Shown: piece by piece, positions 1 through 14,300 of the stretch
Layout of the letters: each line of letters starts with the position of its first letter
Numbering within the stretch: the stretch's first letter is position 1
Assembly: GCF_000699445.3 (NCBI RefSeq)
Contig: NC_067196.1
Span: 22,337,116 to 22,401,115, forward strand
From: Schistosoma haematobium
Lineage: Eukaryota; Platyhelminthes; Trematoda; Strigeidida; Schistosomatidae
DNA: 64,000 nt
Reading direction: 5' to 3'
Program-made: the position numbers and the translations under genes
The notes under the pieces: generated by a model
Told to the model about the DNA's origin: nothing
Database searches by the model: none
The model's input: the letters and a program-made list of their open reading frames with translations, nothing else

Positions 1-135
1 CATATAAAATAGTTGAAGCCTGGGAAAAAATATAAATTTTTTTAGAAAAAATGAAATTTCTCAAAAGATTTTTATGATCTATACAAAAACCTAATAAAAT
101 CTAAAACAGTAATTTCGTGTATCCTGAGTGGTTGT

Positions 136-985
136 GTGAGTTCTGATATTAAGGTGACAGATAAGACAAATTTAGGTATATTGAAAGCTAAACCGGCCTA
201 TATTAATCTACGTCGTCTTTTGTGCCATTGTGATTTTAGTGATGTTGTAGAATGTGAAGAAAATTGTACGGGATCGGAGTCTATTGATTCATTATGTCTT
301 CTTAGTTGGGGTCCGCGTAATAGTATAACTCAGTGGCTTGAGACGTTATCAGACATGGTTCATGATAAATCTGCTACTGGGACGCTTAACACTGATTTCT
401 TAGCCGCCTCCTATAACTAAGACTACTTCTACATGTCAACTCGAACGATAAAAAAGGGGTGAAATGTGAGCGAGAACTTTATTCCAAGATTAACTCATGT
501 ACAGAAAATCGAGTGTATTTACTGAGTTGTATGTGACTTAGGTCTTTTAGAACTTTCAGGAAACGTAGTAAATATAGTGACGGTATAAGTGATTACCAAA
601 TAAAAAATGCGACACGTGATCCATCCTTTTTCTAGATACTTCAATGCTGATTCGATAAAACATTTCCTGGGCTTTTAAAGATATTTATGGATTCCCAACA
701 GTTTGTAATCGTAGACAGTAGTGACCCCGTCGTAATTTGTTACGCATTCCACATAAGAATGAGAAATTTAACTGAAAGAATTCCTTTTTGATTGTATTTC
801 TGATTAGACTGCATGCTCGTTTTATATAATGTTCTTGTTTAATTGTTTTTTCTTTTACTTTGATTGTAATTTCGTCAAGTCGTTTTCTTCACAGTACATT
901 ATCTCCTTATTTGTGTGACGCATTGCTTTTTTTGGTACCTAGTTGTATCAGATTTTGTGTATCAAATCAGTAAATATATAAAAGA
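136..985 (+). mobile_element. RTE-type LINE 3' fragment
   Basis: The peptide LLSWGPRNSITQWLETLSDM near 300-360 matches the C-terminal end of the RTE polyprotein seen at 26.3 kb (GWDPRDDSNRWLETLNDMAQ). The 940-985 stretch resembles a degraded LINE 3' tail. It is non-functional. Confidence 0.6.
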
Positions 986-1941
986 TGATATCACCTATTG
1001 GCGGTACCTGGAATGTCTAGACTGAGATATATAAGAAGTAAGGTTAGGAATTCGCAACCCAATATAATATTGAAAGCAGTCAAATGTTTTCAAATGCAAC
1101 TCCTTAATAAAAGTCTACAGTAAGTTATTTTATCACGAAAGAATTGTCGATGACTAATTTTTTTATGTCCAATAAGTCACCAGTGTTAGGTATTTCATAA
1201 CAAGTATAAAATCAAGATGTACCAGTATTCTAGTTTGTTACTTCATATAACCTAAAACCTAATTGTTAGGTTAAGGAAAGATAAGTAACTATTAAAACTT
1301 AAACAACATTAATTGATAGTAGGCAAATAAGACATATTGTTTAGATTTGTCTATTTTAGTGAATCATCAAATAATTGAAGGAAGATGGACATAAATTATA
1401 AATATAACGTTCGCCCTTATCAGAGCTGAACGTTTGGTTATGCAGATAGTTGAAGATTCTCAAGTTTAGCACTACAGACAGAAATTTTATCGGTATACTT
1501 TTCTGAGAAGCTTTTTTAAGACTTTATGTTAAAATTTTTTCATAGCTAAGCAATTTGAAATAACAATACAATAGTGGATGCAATGCAAAATAACCCTTCA
1601 ACTGAACATGCATCACGCCTTTCTCGCCAATTCGATGACTTTTGACTCAGCCCCTCAAAGTACTGAGAAGACAGAAGGAGCCGAAATCACATAATAACTC
1701 TAACCGAAGATGATACAGAGAAACGTGCTACATATAATATAATTCTTTTAGAATATCCCTTGAAAATCGGTCGTTGTAGATGCTAGTTTCATTGAGTAAC
1801 ATGAAAACGGACGCACGCATTAAAAAAACTTTCTCTGGTTGATTCGAGTCGAGTTCTTGATAGATAATGGATTGTTTGTCAAAACTATATATTCTATACA
1901 CGAAAACAAAATCGTAATAATAAAAGTTTATGATGACAAAC

Positions 1942-2382
1942 CTTTTCATATTGTCCAGTAGATAATAAATGAGGCCATGCATAATTTTGTACATCTTTAC
2001 GATGAAGGAATTTCTCCACTGGATCGTTATTGTTATCATCCAGTAGTTTATCATGAATAGATTTATTGACATTTGTCACTTTCATTAACGGTACATTATG
2101 ATTACTGATGTTTGCATCTAAAATTGATTGAGATTTATCTAAAATATGAGAGCTATTTATGAAACTATGCGGCTTATGGTGATATTGATAATTATTATCA
2201 CTGACTTGTTGCATACTACTTATATTTGTATGAGTAGCAGCTTTTGTTGTGGTAGCAGTATGCAAATTGGTATCATGTAGAATATTTGTGGCATTCATTG
2301 TTTTATTCAGTGAATTATTTGAACGATGTAATAGTGCAAGGAGAGATTGAACTCGTGCACGTTCATCATGAGAAAGGAACCA
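1942..2382 (-). CDS. NUP133: Nup133-like exon 17 (last exon in window)
   Basis: This 441-bp phase-0 exon starts WFLSHDERARVQSLLALL, comparable to FRWYLEKGKRGKLLSQ. A His/Asn/Thr-rich insertion follows, then VEKFLHRKDV and a TGQYEK end at an AAG/GTTTGT donor. No later exon was found between 1 and 1941, so the gene leaves the window. Confidence 0.82.
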
Positions 2383-5300
2383 CTACAATATTTTTTGTAA
2401 GGAAAATAAAAATGAAGAAATGATAAATTGTGTACATATCGATTGGGGGCTCTATTGTTTAAAAACTAGTAATTATTAATCAATTAATCAACTCATTTAT
2501 CAGCTATTCAGGTATGAGCTACACTCTAGGTGTGAGGACTAATGATACCACTCGGTTGGTCAGACGGAAGTACGTGAGGCAGGGTTCGAACCTGGGACTT
2601 AGTGGCTAAAAGTCCAACTTTAATCACTAAGCCACAGTTGTATAGAACATTGGTAAAAGTAGCTGTCCCTTCATCGAAGTAATTGAAATCAGGTCCGAAC
2701 TTGTAAACTACTGACTGAAGGTTAAAAGTGATTTAAATATGAAGTTAAAACATGCTTCACTGATTCTTCAGAACTTCTTAACTCAGGACATTTAACTTAA
2801 TGAATGGTTGTAGTCAAGAAAAAGTTTCTTCAATTTAATTACTGCCAAAGAAGATCCGTGATACTGAATTTCAACTTCTATAAATCACCATGAAAATATT
2901 TACCATTTTTCAATAAGTGATTGATTTACTTGTATGACACGATAAAATATTATGGCTAAGTCAAAACTTCTTATTGTGTTCATGAAATATTATTATGCAC
3001 AATGTGATACCGGTTTTTATTAGAGGCATGATAGTTATCACTTTTCAATTGGCCATACTGTGAAACGGAACTTCTTTTTGAGAGGATTATTGCGTTTTGA
3101 GAACTCTGACTTGTTATGAATAGAGATTCTAATCAATATCATGCACTATATTGCCCAAAAAGGATTTCGATTATCAATTAGTTTACCAATACGCCAGTAG
3201 GACCGGTGACCTGTTTCACGAATTAAAACATCAACCAATGAACAACGAACAGGAATTTAACGCTTATCGCTGGTTAAAGCTGTTCCTTCTAGTCCGGTAG
3301 TCAACAAAAAGACGCATATAGGAAGCAGATTACCTTTCTACTGTATCAAATTCATTTATGACTACTAAAAACGCATGCAATAATATAATTTAAATGACTG
3401 ACCACACAGCACACCAAATAATAACCCATAATTTAAACAAAATCCCACCATAAGTGGTAGAGGGAAGGGAAGATGATGCATAATTGATTAACAATAACTA
3501 AAGAATGGTAAAACGCATAGCGATAGTTAAAAGGTCCACAGAGAGCTTACAATAAATGAAATACAGAAATGAAGTTACCTACCAATTGCACAATAAAAAT
3601 ATAAATTATAGTTCAAAAAATAATCCTGAAAGTCCCAACTTTTACAATATTCGTACCGTTATAACAGGGTCTGTAAATGAAACTGGGTTAGATGAGATCT
3701 TAGTGACCTGGGAGGATGATCGTAGAGCCCAGTCACACATGGTCCGAAGAACTGCAGATATCCAGTGGCAACACCATGTTAGTAATGCAGAGGCTCGGCA
3801 TCGTGTGTTTGGGCACATCGATGATAATGCAATTGGTGTCACTATCTTGAAAAATCGACTTTGGTGGCCTGGACATGTACTACGAATGTCGTCCCAGCGA
3901 ATCCCACGTCGTGAATTATTTACCGACGCTGGAACTGGTTGGAAGTGGAGAGGTGGTCAGTACATGACATGGTGTCGTGGTATGAAAGAAGGATATGCAA
4001 GACTGGCTTCTGTTGGTCTTTCACGACTCTCTAGCTGGGGTCCTGGAAACAATGCAACACAGTGGTAAGAGACGTTATCAGAAATGGCTCAGGATAGAAG
4101 CCAGTGACGGTCCTGGTGTAAATTCTTTTCCTTTCTTCATAAAAGTGAGAGTAACTCGGACTGAAAGAATTCTTTCTGGTTGCATTTTTCTTAACTAAAC
4201 TGTTTTTCCCATTATTATTTCACTCCCATACACTAATTTTTGCTCGTCGTTGTTCTTCTTTTTACTACACGCAATTTACATTCTCTATCTCTTCACAACA
4301 TCATTTTTATTGTGGCTACATGCATCCAGTGCCTCCTTATACTAATATTTGTATTTAAATAAATAAATAAATGGCTCTTTTGTGAGTAGTTCTTGATGTG
4401 TGAACTCTGTACTTTTCAGATCTTACCGATAGGGAGGAAAATTCACGAGGAAGGTGAAGTATACTGTTTTAGAGATACACTCCTCTCCTTCCATTATAAG
4501 AAAGCAGTATTGCTGCAAAGAGAAACACCTTACTGATGTCACACTTTTGTAAATATATATAGTTAAAATGAATCAGTTCGATGTTTCAAAAGGAGAACAC
4601 ACTACATAGCTTAAAAATTTAACAAACAAAAATAAATATTAAAGTTATGGATATATAATATATATGCATGCATACTTGAAGTGCATAGTCTGGAAGTTTC
4701 CATTCAGATGGAATACGTCTAATAACTGACGCTAAACGATGATGGTGAAAGCGATTACGTTGATCTATTTCAATTGATGATAAGCCGTTATCATCGTCAT
4801 CTTTATCGGTACAACCATCTAAAACGTTTAAATTATATTGTTCATCTTGTACTTCAAGTAGATAACACCAACGCATAATTTGATCTCGATCAATAAATTG
4901 TTCAGCTAAATCTAATGCAGATTCAGGTCTATGCAATTGATCACCTGTATATAATGTGAGAATGAAATGATTAAAAACATCAAAAATTTATCGAACGGAT
5001 GGTTTAAGGTATTTTTCTCTCTCAGGTATACTACGATAACACGTTAATACGATGGTAAGACTAATCACGTATCAGATCCAGGATTTACGACCCAGATTAA
5101 CACTTTATTTAAAACAGTCACAAGGGGTGAGGATAAGTTCCACTATTGTTCGCAATCTCGACCTTGCACCTAGCAACCAATCAAGCTGAAGTGGGAATTC
5201 TTATTTATACCGTCGTAATCCATAATAAAGGGCATGTTTAGTCCTCTGTCTTTCTTACTGGCTTATATGAAAAATGTAGTTTTATACGACGAAAATACAA

Positions 5301-8300
5301 CTTCATCATGCTACGGACGTGTCAAGTGTAGTGTGATCAGTCATGATGAAAGAAGAACTTCAACATAGCAAAAGTCATTCCTCAAATTAATCCTGTAATA
5401 GAAATTACTCCAAAATATCAACAACTGACTATGTAAACGAAAACATAACAGTGATTACTGGCTACGATATACTTAGATGACTTGGGGATGTGGAGTTTAT
5501 CCCCAACAGTTACAAGCAGTCATATTCACTGAGTCCAGAGTAGAAATCAGTAACAAGAAAGGAAATCACATATTTAGTAGTTAGTAGGCTACGTGACTGT
5601 TTGTTTAGACTTAACGACTAATCATATTTTAATTTCACTACCACATATAAAAAATGTCTAGGAACGTTTCATTAATAGACTCTATTGCTATTTGATCGAT
5701 AAAATTCGATTGAGGAGGGTTAATATAAATATGATATTAGTTACTACTCAATTATCAATCGACATCAACATTTCAGTTCAATAGATTAGTTTCAGCTTGT
5801 ACAACGTTTTAAACTTTGAAACTGGATGGTATGGGTTTAAAATTGCATAGGAAGCATAAACTCCGTTTTGATTAAAGATTTACCTTGTTGGCGAGTGCCA
5901 ACTAACACAAAAATTAGGTCGATGATTTTCCACTAACTATCTACCTTTCTCTACGACCACTTAATGACCCTATATATCTACATACTATACGAAGTTGGTA
6001 GTTAAAATTCAATCAACCATAGAATTAACATAGAATCTAGCAAAAATGTTAGCTAACCTAAGTTTCTATACTTAAAACGACAGCACGATAAAGTGAAATT
6101 AACAAGAAGAATAGGAAAGGAGTTTAAATTATTGTAGTCGAAATGATAGTAAAAAAGACTAAACATTGAACATACGGTCGAAGATGCGAATAGCAGGTAT
6201 GTATGTGAAGAAATATAACAATTCGAGATTTAGAGGAAAGTAAAGAGTGAATATAACTGTGTCAGTATGACAGATTCTGAGTCATCTTACTCAATGTCTA
6301 CAACTATTGGTTACACAAATCATAATCAGGAAGTTTACAGTTACCAACATGGTTAATACTAACAGTCAATAATTTCATGAACTGATGCCACATCTTGGTT
6401 TGAGTGACTAGATTTATTACAACTTATTCGTACACCAGAAAACATTGAAGATCAAGGTAAAGAGTGATTGGGTATGCATAAAACATGTCCCAATAAACTT
6501 TTGGAACCATTCATCTCCAATCACTGGTTAGAATTATTATTTCTTGAATAAATACACTGACCTTGGTTAAGGGTTAGAGAATCAGGGATAGAGATATGGA
6601 CAGAATGAAATTAAACATTTTTCACAAATGAAAGAAATTAAGCAGTAAATACTTTGCCAGGTATCTAAGTATGAGCCACACTCTAAGTGTGAGAGCCCCA
6701 ACCGAAGTAGGTGGAGCAGGGTTCGAACCTTGGACTTAGTTGTTGAAAGTCGAAAGGATTAACTACTACTCAACAACCAAATAATAAAAAGGTATTTACA
6801 AACTATCCGTCCAGATTTCTAGTACTCTGAACGGATGTTTGACAATGTGGTAGTCCCTGTAAACTATAGAGAGGGTCACAAATCCAGTAAGTGTCAATCA
6901 ATTAATCCATAGTGATGTAACAGAACACAATACCCCATCGAAAACGGGAGGAAATAAACTTCAAAAAATAATCATTTTATATTGAACTACAATGGTTTAC
7001 AAATGACAAACAATAGTTATTTAAACTGTATTTATCATTAAAAATAGTTGAAATAGTATGAAACGACAACTTACCTACAATCGAAATTAGATACTCCCTT
7101 AAACTTGCATACCAATGCTTCAAACGTCTTAAACGTTGTAATACTTGTAGACGATTTTTGATATTCGGTAGATGTATATGCGGTCGATGAGCTTCTAGAT
7201 TATCGTCATCATCACCATGTGACAATAATTCTTTAGTAGAACACCAAGCCCAAGTTGACTGTTCAATGGCCCAGTTAACACGTTGTTTAGCTAAGCTTAA
7301 AATACTACGAATTAAATCAATAGCATAGTTGATACAGTCGTTTACTAATTGATGATTAGGAGTTGTTTGATCTGATGTCTGATGAACATGATCATGTTCA
7401 CCCAATAATGATGATAATTTATTTGAGCCAACTTTAACCAGATACGTTAACTGTGAGATAAAGAAAAAAACGCGTAAAAGATACACGGAAATTAATTATC
7501 ATATGTATTGTGAAATAAACGGGGAATCTGTGAAGAATGTTGATTTTGATGAAATTTTGTTCTCTGAGTGAAATCACTTCTACCTGAAGTTTGTGCTGAT
7601 GTTGTTCAGAAAAACGATGAAAGCTCAACGACTAAACCATTCAGCTCAGAGAACGAAATTCCATTAAAGTCATCCACCTGAGCTACAAATCTCCACCATC
7701 TCAGAATGTTGACTATTTTATCAAACATAACCAATGACCAAAATGGGAGAATGTCTTCTACAGAAAAAGAAAGATTGAATCATTGCACAGAAGTTACAGA
7801 ATCCTTCTCAACACTAGAGTCATTATTCAAAACGTTAGGAACAAGTGAAGAGATTCAAACAAGAAATAAGACAAGCTGATTCGACGACAGAAAGACTACT
7901 TTCAGCTTAGCACAGAAGACTAAAAAGGCTCTAAGGAAACTGAAGATAAAAAGAACAGTCATAATTCCTTTGTGTTAATGAGGTGCATACGTAACAGGTT
8001 CTACGTTGCGACTGGTTGACTGAGTCATAATTCTAGATGACAAATGGTCCCTCACACTTGTCATGAATACAAAAGATTAGATTTAGAACGCTGAGGAGAT
8101 ACTCACAGATGAAAGAATGTATCAAATAAAAGGAATTAATTTTATTCAAAAGCTCGATAACCATATTGGATTTTAGGCTAGAACTGGATTCCACCTACTT
8201 CGAATTCAGTAGCCACGTTAGAACTAGTAGTCCTCAAACAAAAGAACATATAGCTCAAAGTCAATTACACAAAACCGTGATTAGTAAAATAAATATGGTA

Positions 8301-11300
8301 CATGAAATAGTGGTTGAACTTTCGGATTACACTATGAAGTACGTCGTTGTATGCTTGCCTTCTAACTTCAATGAATATTAATAAAAAATCAACTTACTAA
8401 TTTTAATAGAATATTTCCAAGGCCATATGGTTCGTCATCTGTAAGCCAACAAGGGAGATAATAAACTTTTTAGACAACTTATTCTTCATTTGATGATTAC
8501 AGGATTCGATTGTTTTAAATAAATTTGGAAGATTTGTTTCACGATAACGTACAATTTCAGCGACAGCAGCCTAATTCATATAATCAAGATGGATAGATAA
8601 AGAAGAAAAAACAAACAAACTTAGTGGTGATTTTTATGCTTCATAGGTTGAGTATCTCAGTTTTATTAAAGTCTTTATTTTATTAAAGTCGATGAATGCA
8701 TACAATTTTATGGTGATTTATGGCTAAGACAAAATTTATAGTTGACATACTGAGCAAATCCAGACAAACAGTACACATTTGAATGTTACGTGGGAGCATA
8801 GATACAAGTATTGATGAGAGCTATTGCAGATGGATTATTCACTTACCAAAAGTGATCAACTGTCAACACAGCCCATTATACGAGTTAATTTGATCAACTA
8901 AACGCAGCCTGTCCATCCATGAGATAACTTACTAAAATTGTTAGAAGTTATGAATAAAGATGAACAAACGATCAACCGCACTGTACTTCCACGTCTTTAT
9001 CGATTCAGTTTATTCAGCTACTTTACTACTAGTCAATGAAAGATATTAACATTTATACATGTCCAATAAATAAGCATCAGTGCACCTGCCCATAAGGTAG
9101 TAGTTGTCTGTGAGTTTTGGATTCATAATTTGAGCAATAAGAAAGATTATCTCATTTGTGTTGGTCGTCTGAATCTTCCCATTGATGTTTAGGACTGCAA
9201 CTGACCAGTCATTTGTTGGCATATGTACACCCTGTGCAGATTGCCCCGATATGACCTCAAGTCACAAGCATTATAATTCCACTACTAGCCATCATCTCTC
9301 TCTGCTTACAAGCTAGATTACCGTTACTACTTTGAAAGTTAGTCCTCCTGCAAGAGATTTTATTTATTATTATGATGCAAAATGAATATATGGAAACAGC
9401 GATAATGGTAATATAGAGACAATAAAATGTGAAACGGTGAGGCAGTTGGAAAATTTGACTTCTAAGGACTTCAAGGAATGCCTTTTAACAAGGAAAAAAG
9501 AGATAGTATATATATAATGTCACAGATTTTGAACAGGGTTAGATTGATATATTCGAAGGTTTGCAAAATGAATTTGTTATTATTTCAACCTGTGCATTTA
9601 TTGGAAAAGCTATACACAAATGAACATGAATAGTAATTACTATTATTATTTGGCACTATAGCCTCATATGCAGTCCGCTTTTTGTTCTCTCTCTATGCAT
9701 AGTTGAGTTGATCAAGTATTACGACCAGGTATGAGTTTGATGAAGTGGAATCGAAAAACGTATCCAAAGTAGATTTGATTAACTGAGGAAATCAATATAT
9801 CATACAATAAAAAGCAAATTTATGCAAAAACCTATAAAAGATGAAATAATTAACTCACCTCAATCAATCGTGAAACGTGTATAAGGAACTCAACAGTGTT
9901 TTTAGTTGTTGAAACGTCTGATGAAACACAATTTCCTTCCGATGATGATGAAGTAGCAATTGTGGACATTTCAGTGTCAATTGTTTTACAGAAAGTTTTT
10001 ATTAATTGAGGAATTAAAGTAACTGTTTGTAAAACAACATCTTGTGATTTAATAACTTGTAAGTAATTCGAAGTAAATCCAGCATTCATAGCAACTTCAT
10101 TAAAAACTGATTGATATAAAGACTGAGGTTCTCTGGAGTAGAGTTTGAGAAAAAAAAGGTATAAAATTAAAGAACTGTAAACTCGAACAATTTATAAAAG
10201 ATAATATCTTAGTAATGTTTCGATCAGTGGAAGAAAATGAATTTCTAACGCTATACGGTAAGTTACAAAGAGGAAATTGTTGAACACATCGACTTTTAGC
10301 TTATATATCAAGATGAAACAATTTAATAGTGCTGTTAAGCTAAAAGATAAAACCAAAAATCAACGAAGGACAGTAATGTTAGCAGGATAGAGTCCTAATT
10401 ATTGCATTGCTTTGATCAGGCTCAAATCAGAATACACTAGTTGGTAGATGAATAGATAGTATAAAAATATAATATAGTGAAAATTAGTTAAAGAAAGTAC
10501 TTCAGTTTAAAACATGATGGAAAAATATAATCTAAATGAGATGTGACATTTTTCCCTACTTCTCAATGGTTTTCTAGTTAAATTCAATTACTGATGAGAA
10601 ATAACCTTGAAAATATGTAAATGAATAGTAGTTGATATGACTGACAATGTTTTAGAATTGACTAGTAAAATAATCACAGTGTGTCTAGTATGCAATGATT
10701 ATGAGGATAAATGTACTCGTATTCTTTTGATTTTATTATTTAAAACCATACGTATTTTGAGGATAGTTTATTCTCTAAGCTGGACGATTTAATCGTAAGC
10801 TTTTCATTGTTTCGGTTGACAACATCATCAGCACACACTTCACTAAGTTATTAAAATGTCTTCACAACTGACTAATTGTATGTTCTGTTGGTCTATAATT
10901 TAGCTGGTTGATATTTGTAGGTGTGTGACCGTTGTTTAGATAGTCTTCTCATTTGATTAATGACCTTTGAGTTGTTGATCCTTTTTCTTATTAGGTTGAT
11001 AGATTGAGTTAGTATCGATGTGTTTATTGACTGATGTGTTACCAGAGTATCATACTTCTGAAGAACTCTCTAGCTTTCCTTTTGTCTCATCTGTCCAGTA
11101 TTTCAGCATTTTCCTAATCGAGCTAATCCCACTGATATAACTCTTTTCAGTGAACACAACACCATCCTCTTAAAAATACTGAGACTAAGATAGATTTCAT
11201 TGTCGTAAAGGTGACGAAGAGGATATTTTCGCCTCAGAAAGCTATAGTGTATAATATACGTGATAACCTGTCGTTAATTATAGTAAGCAGGCGCATACTG

Positions 11301-14203
11301 TACTCTTACAACATGAACGGTGGTGTAGTTGGCGAGTGGACACATCACCGTAAAAATAAAAGGTTAACATGAACTTGAAGTCTAATTGTCCTTTTTGGTT
11401 TGCAAAGTCTCTTGACAATGAAACATAGTAATAACATAGACAAGTAAACAAAACCACAGAAAATGAAACTGACTTGGCTAATTTCATTTGTAAAGCTTTA
11501 GCAAATTCAACTAATTCACTAGCCATATGTAAACCACATAGAAAGTGTGTTTCTGCCCAATTTCCACTATCATCACCAAAATCATCGCCACCATCCAAAG
11601 GGCAATCATCAGCTGATTTTAGTAGACAATCCACATCTAATGATTGAATTAGACGACCAGCACAGTCTTCAATTAGTTGGTCATGTTCGATGGAACAACA
11701 AGCATATTTTGAATTCGGAAATGTTGTATTCATCGTCATAACAGTATGTCCATGATCAATTGGATTATCGTCATGAGGATGACGATGAATATCATCAATA
11801 TTATCATGATTATATGCTTTGATATTAGTGGTGAATGCTTGTTCATTCATAAGACTGCGAGCTTCATGGTACACATGTGAAATTTTCACATGTTTTTGTG
11901 ATCGTGTTTTTTGAGCTGGCTACTACTGCTACTACTAGTAGTAGTATTATAATTGTCATCATTGTTGAATAATTTAGTAGGCATTAATAAAATATTCAAA
12001 TATTTTGGTAGATCAGTTAACTTCACAGATGAAATTAGATCGACATTTACTGATTGATTCCATTGTTCACGATGACATTCAGAACAACATAACTGATACA
12101 GTAATAACCATAGTTCTTGTAAAGTATGTAATGCGTCTAATCGTGCACATAGGCGCGTCATCGGTAACAGCAAACTGTCTGTAGATCCATAACGATCATA
12201 GTTATCATTGCTACTATGATTAGTAATATTCGCAGGGATAATATATTGGAAAGTTAGAGGACCTTCTAACTCAAGATAATGAAGATCATGGATTGGAATC
12301 GAATCAATCGTAGCGGATAATTGTGTGGTTAACCACTGCCAACGAGCATCATTTACGGGATGTTCATTTAATAGACGTTTAATTAAACGAAAATATACAG
12401 ATGGAAAGTGTTTCCAAGCACTTTGATCATGAATAATACATTTCAAATAATTCAATGTTTGTTCCTACGGTTAGATACACACAATAAAATCAAAATATAA
12501 GACTGATATTTTTCAAAAGTGAGATTTTAATTACATCACATAAAATATAGTTAATAAGAGTTTAGTTATCAGGAAAATCTGAAGTTGAAATTGTACCACT
12601 AGACGTTGAGTCAGTGGTTTTAATGACTAAGCATTGTCGCCAAACCTGAAGGACTTAGTTTGATTCCCGGTAGATTCATAAGTGGGTACTACTACAATGA
12701 CAAAACACCTATCCAGTAGTCACTGATTTTCGGTTTGGGCACCTGGGCAGTATCACAGCCCTCACACATATCAAATGAGATTTGTGTGGAGCATATGTAT
12801 TTGGTGTCGCTTTGTACCAATATCTATGTGTTAAAATAAATAAATAAATACAAGATAATACGCTCGTGTCAGTGAAATGGATAGCTATTAGATCGATCCT
12901 TGAAAGGGACAGAAAACATTAAAACGAAGCGGGTGCCTAGGGCTTTCTGGTTTTCAACAGATATCTAACACTGAAGTCAGTCCACAATGTGAATATTCGA
13001 AAAATATCTTTCTGTCTATTACACATAATCAGAAATTTGAAAGCTATGTTTTAACTCAACTTTTTTAAAAGAAAAACACAGAACATAAAAATTAATAAGA
13101 TAAAATGAATTCGAGGAAAACAAATTACTTTAAATCTCATCCAAAATACTCGTGCTACTTCTGATAGACCAACAAACAAACGATCAACTGGAGAGAGTTG
13201 AATTGGTTTATCTGGTGATTCATTAGTCAATGATATAATATATGTATCAGTAGTAGTGAATAAAATATTGACTTTTAAACGCTGATTATCAATTGTATGA
13301 AGAATAATTGAAAAATCTAATTCCGATTTTCTAAACTTTTGAGAGGATACAGTAGAACAACTAAAAATATATAAATAATGTGTGCAGAAAAATAGGAACA
13401 TAAAAACAATTATAATGAAGTATCATTATGATTATAATAAGTGAAATAATAGGAAGTATACTATCTAGCAGTTCGTTCTGTATCACTCTATCGCTGTGAA
13501 ACATGGTCTGTGAAAATATCCGTAGACTTTAAGTGTTTGATCACAGCTATGTGCCTGGTTCTACGTTGTAGCTGACTGACTGATGTCTTGGAGATATTAC
13601 TCGCATGTTGATGTTACAGTAATAGGAAGAGATGATGAATCCGTTGAAAAGAGGTTGTAGATCTTCGTTAAATAAGATAGTTGGGATATGTGTTACGTAT
13701 GCCTAATTGCTGTCTACTTCGATAGACAATGCTAACCAGTGTAAGAGTAGGATGGAAGAAATTTAAGCCAATCTAAAACGTGATATCAGTTTATAAAGTT
13801 GTTGATTGTTAGTTTGAGTGCTGTTGATCGATACAAACTACGCAGTTGAGTTCTATGTGATAAGTGATTTTAAATATTAGTAACATGATTCAAAATCAGT
13901 TAAAATGGGGCAGATACAGGTTACCTACAAAGTTGATGGGACTGACTCAATGAATGTTTGAACCACGAATTTGTATCATTTTTCTTTTTTTTAATTCTTT
14001 ACACACTTTCACGAGGAATGTGACAACATGAACTGCTAGAACATCGTTTCATTCTGTTTACTATACATTACTTTCCCTGACCAATGTACTGAGTAAAGGA
14101 TTATGTAGTCAGATTTAAGCCGAACTGTTTGTGAGAAAGATATTCGATACCATCTGACTGCTTAAACGGAGGCAGATGACGTGAGATACAAGCTAGCAAT
14201 CTT

Positions 14204-14300
<97 letters not shown>

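Noticed and set aside
1..1941. Further 3' exons of Nup133
   Set aside because: No minus-strand segment with the expected C-terminal helices and splice borders was found; the gene probably continues beyond the window.
11855..11889. Reading the exon 10/11 boundary as a disabling frameshift
   Set aside because: A 35-bp GT..AG intron restores the frame, and a second 35-bp intron in the same gene makes this more likely. RNA evidence would settle it.
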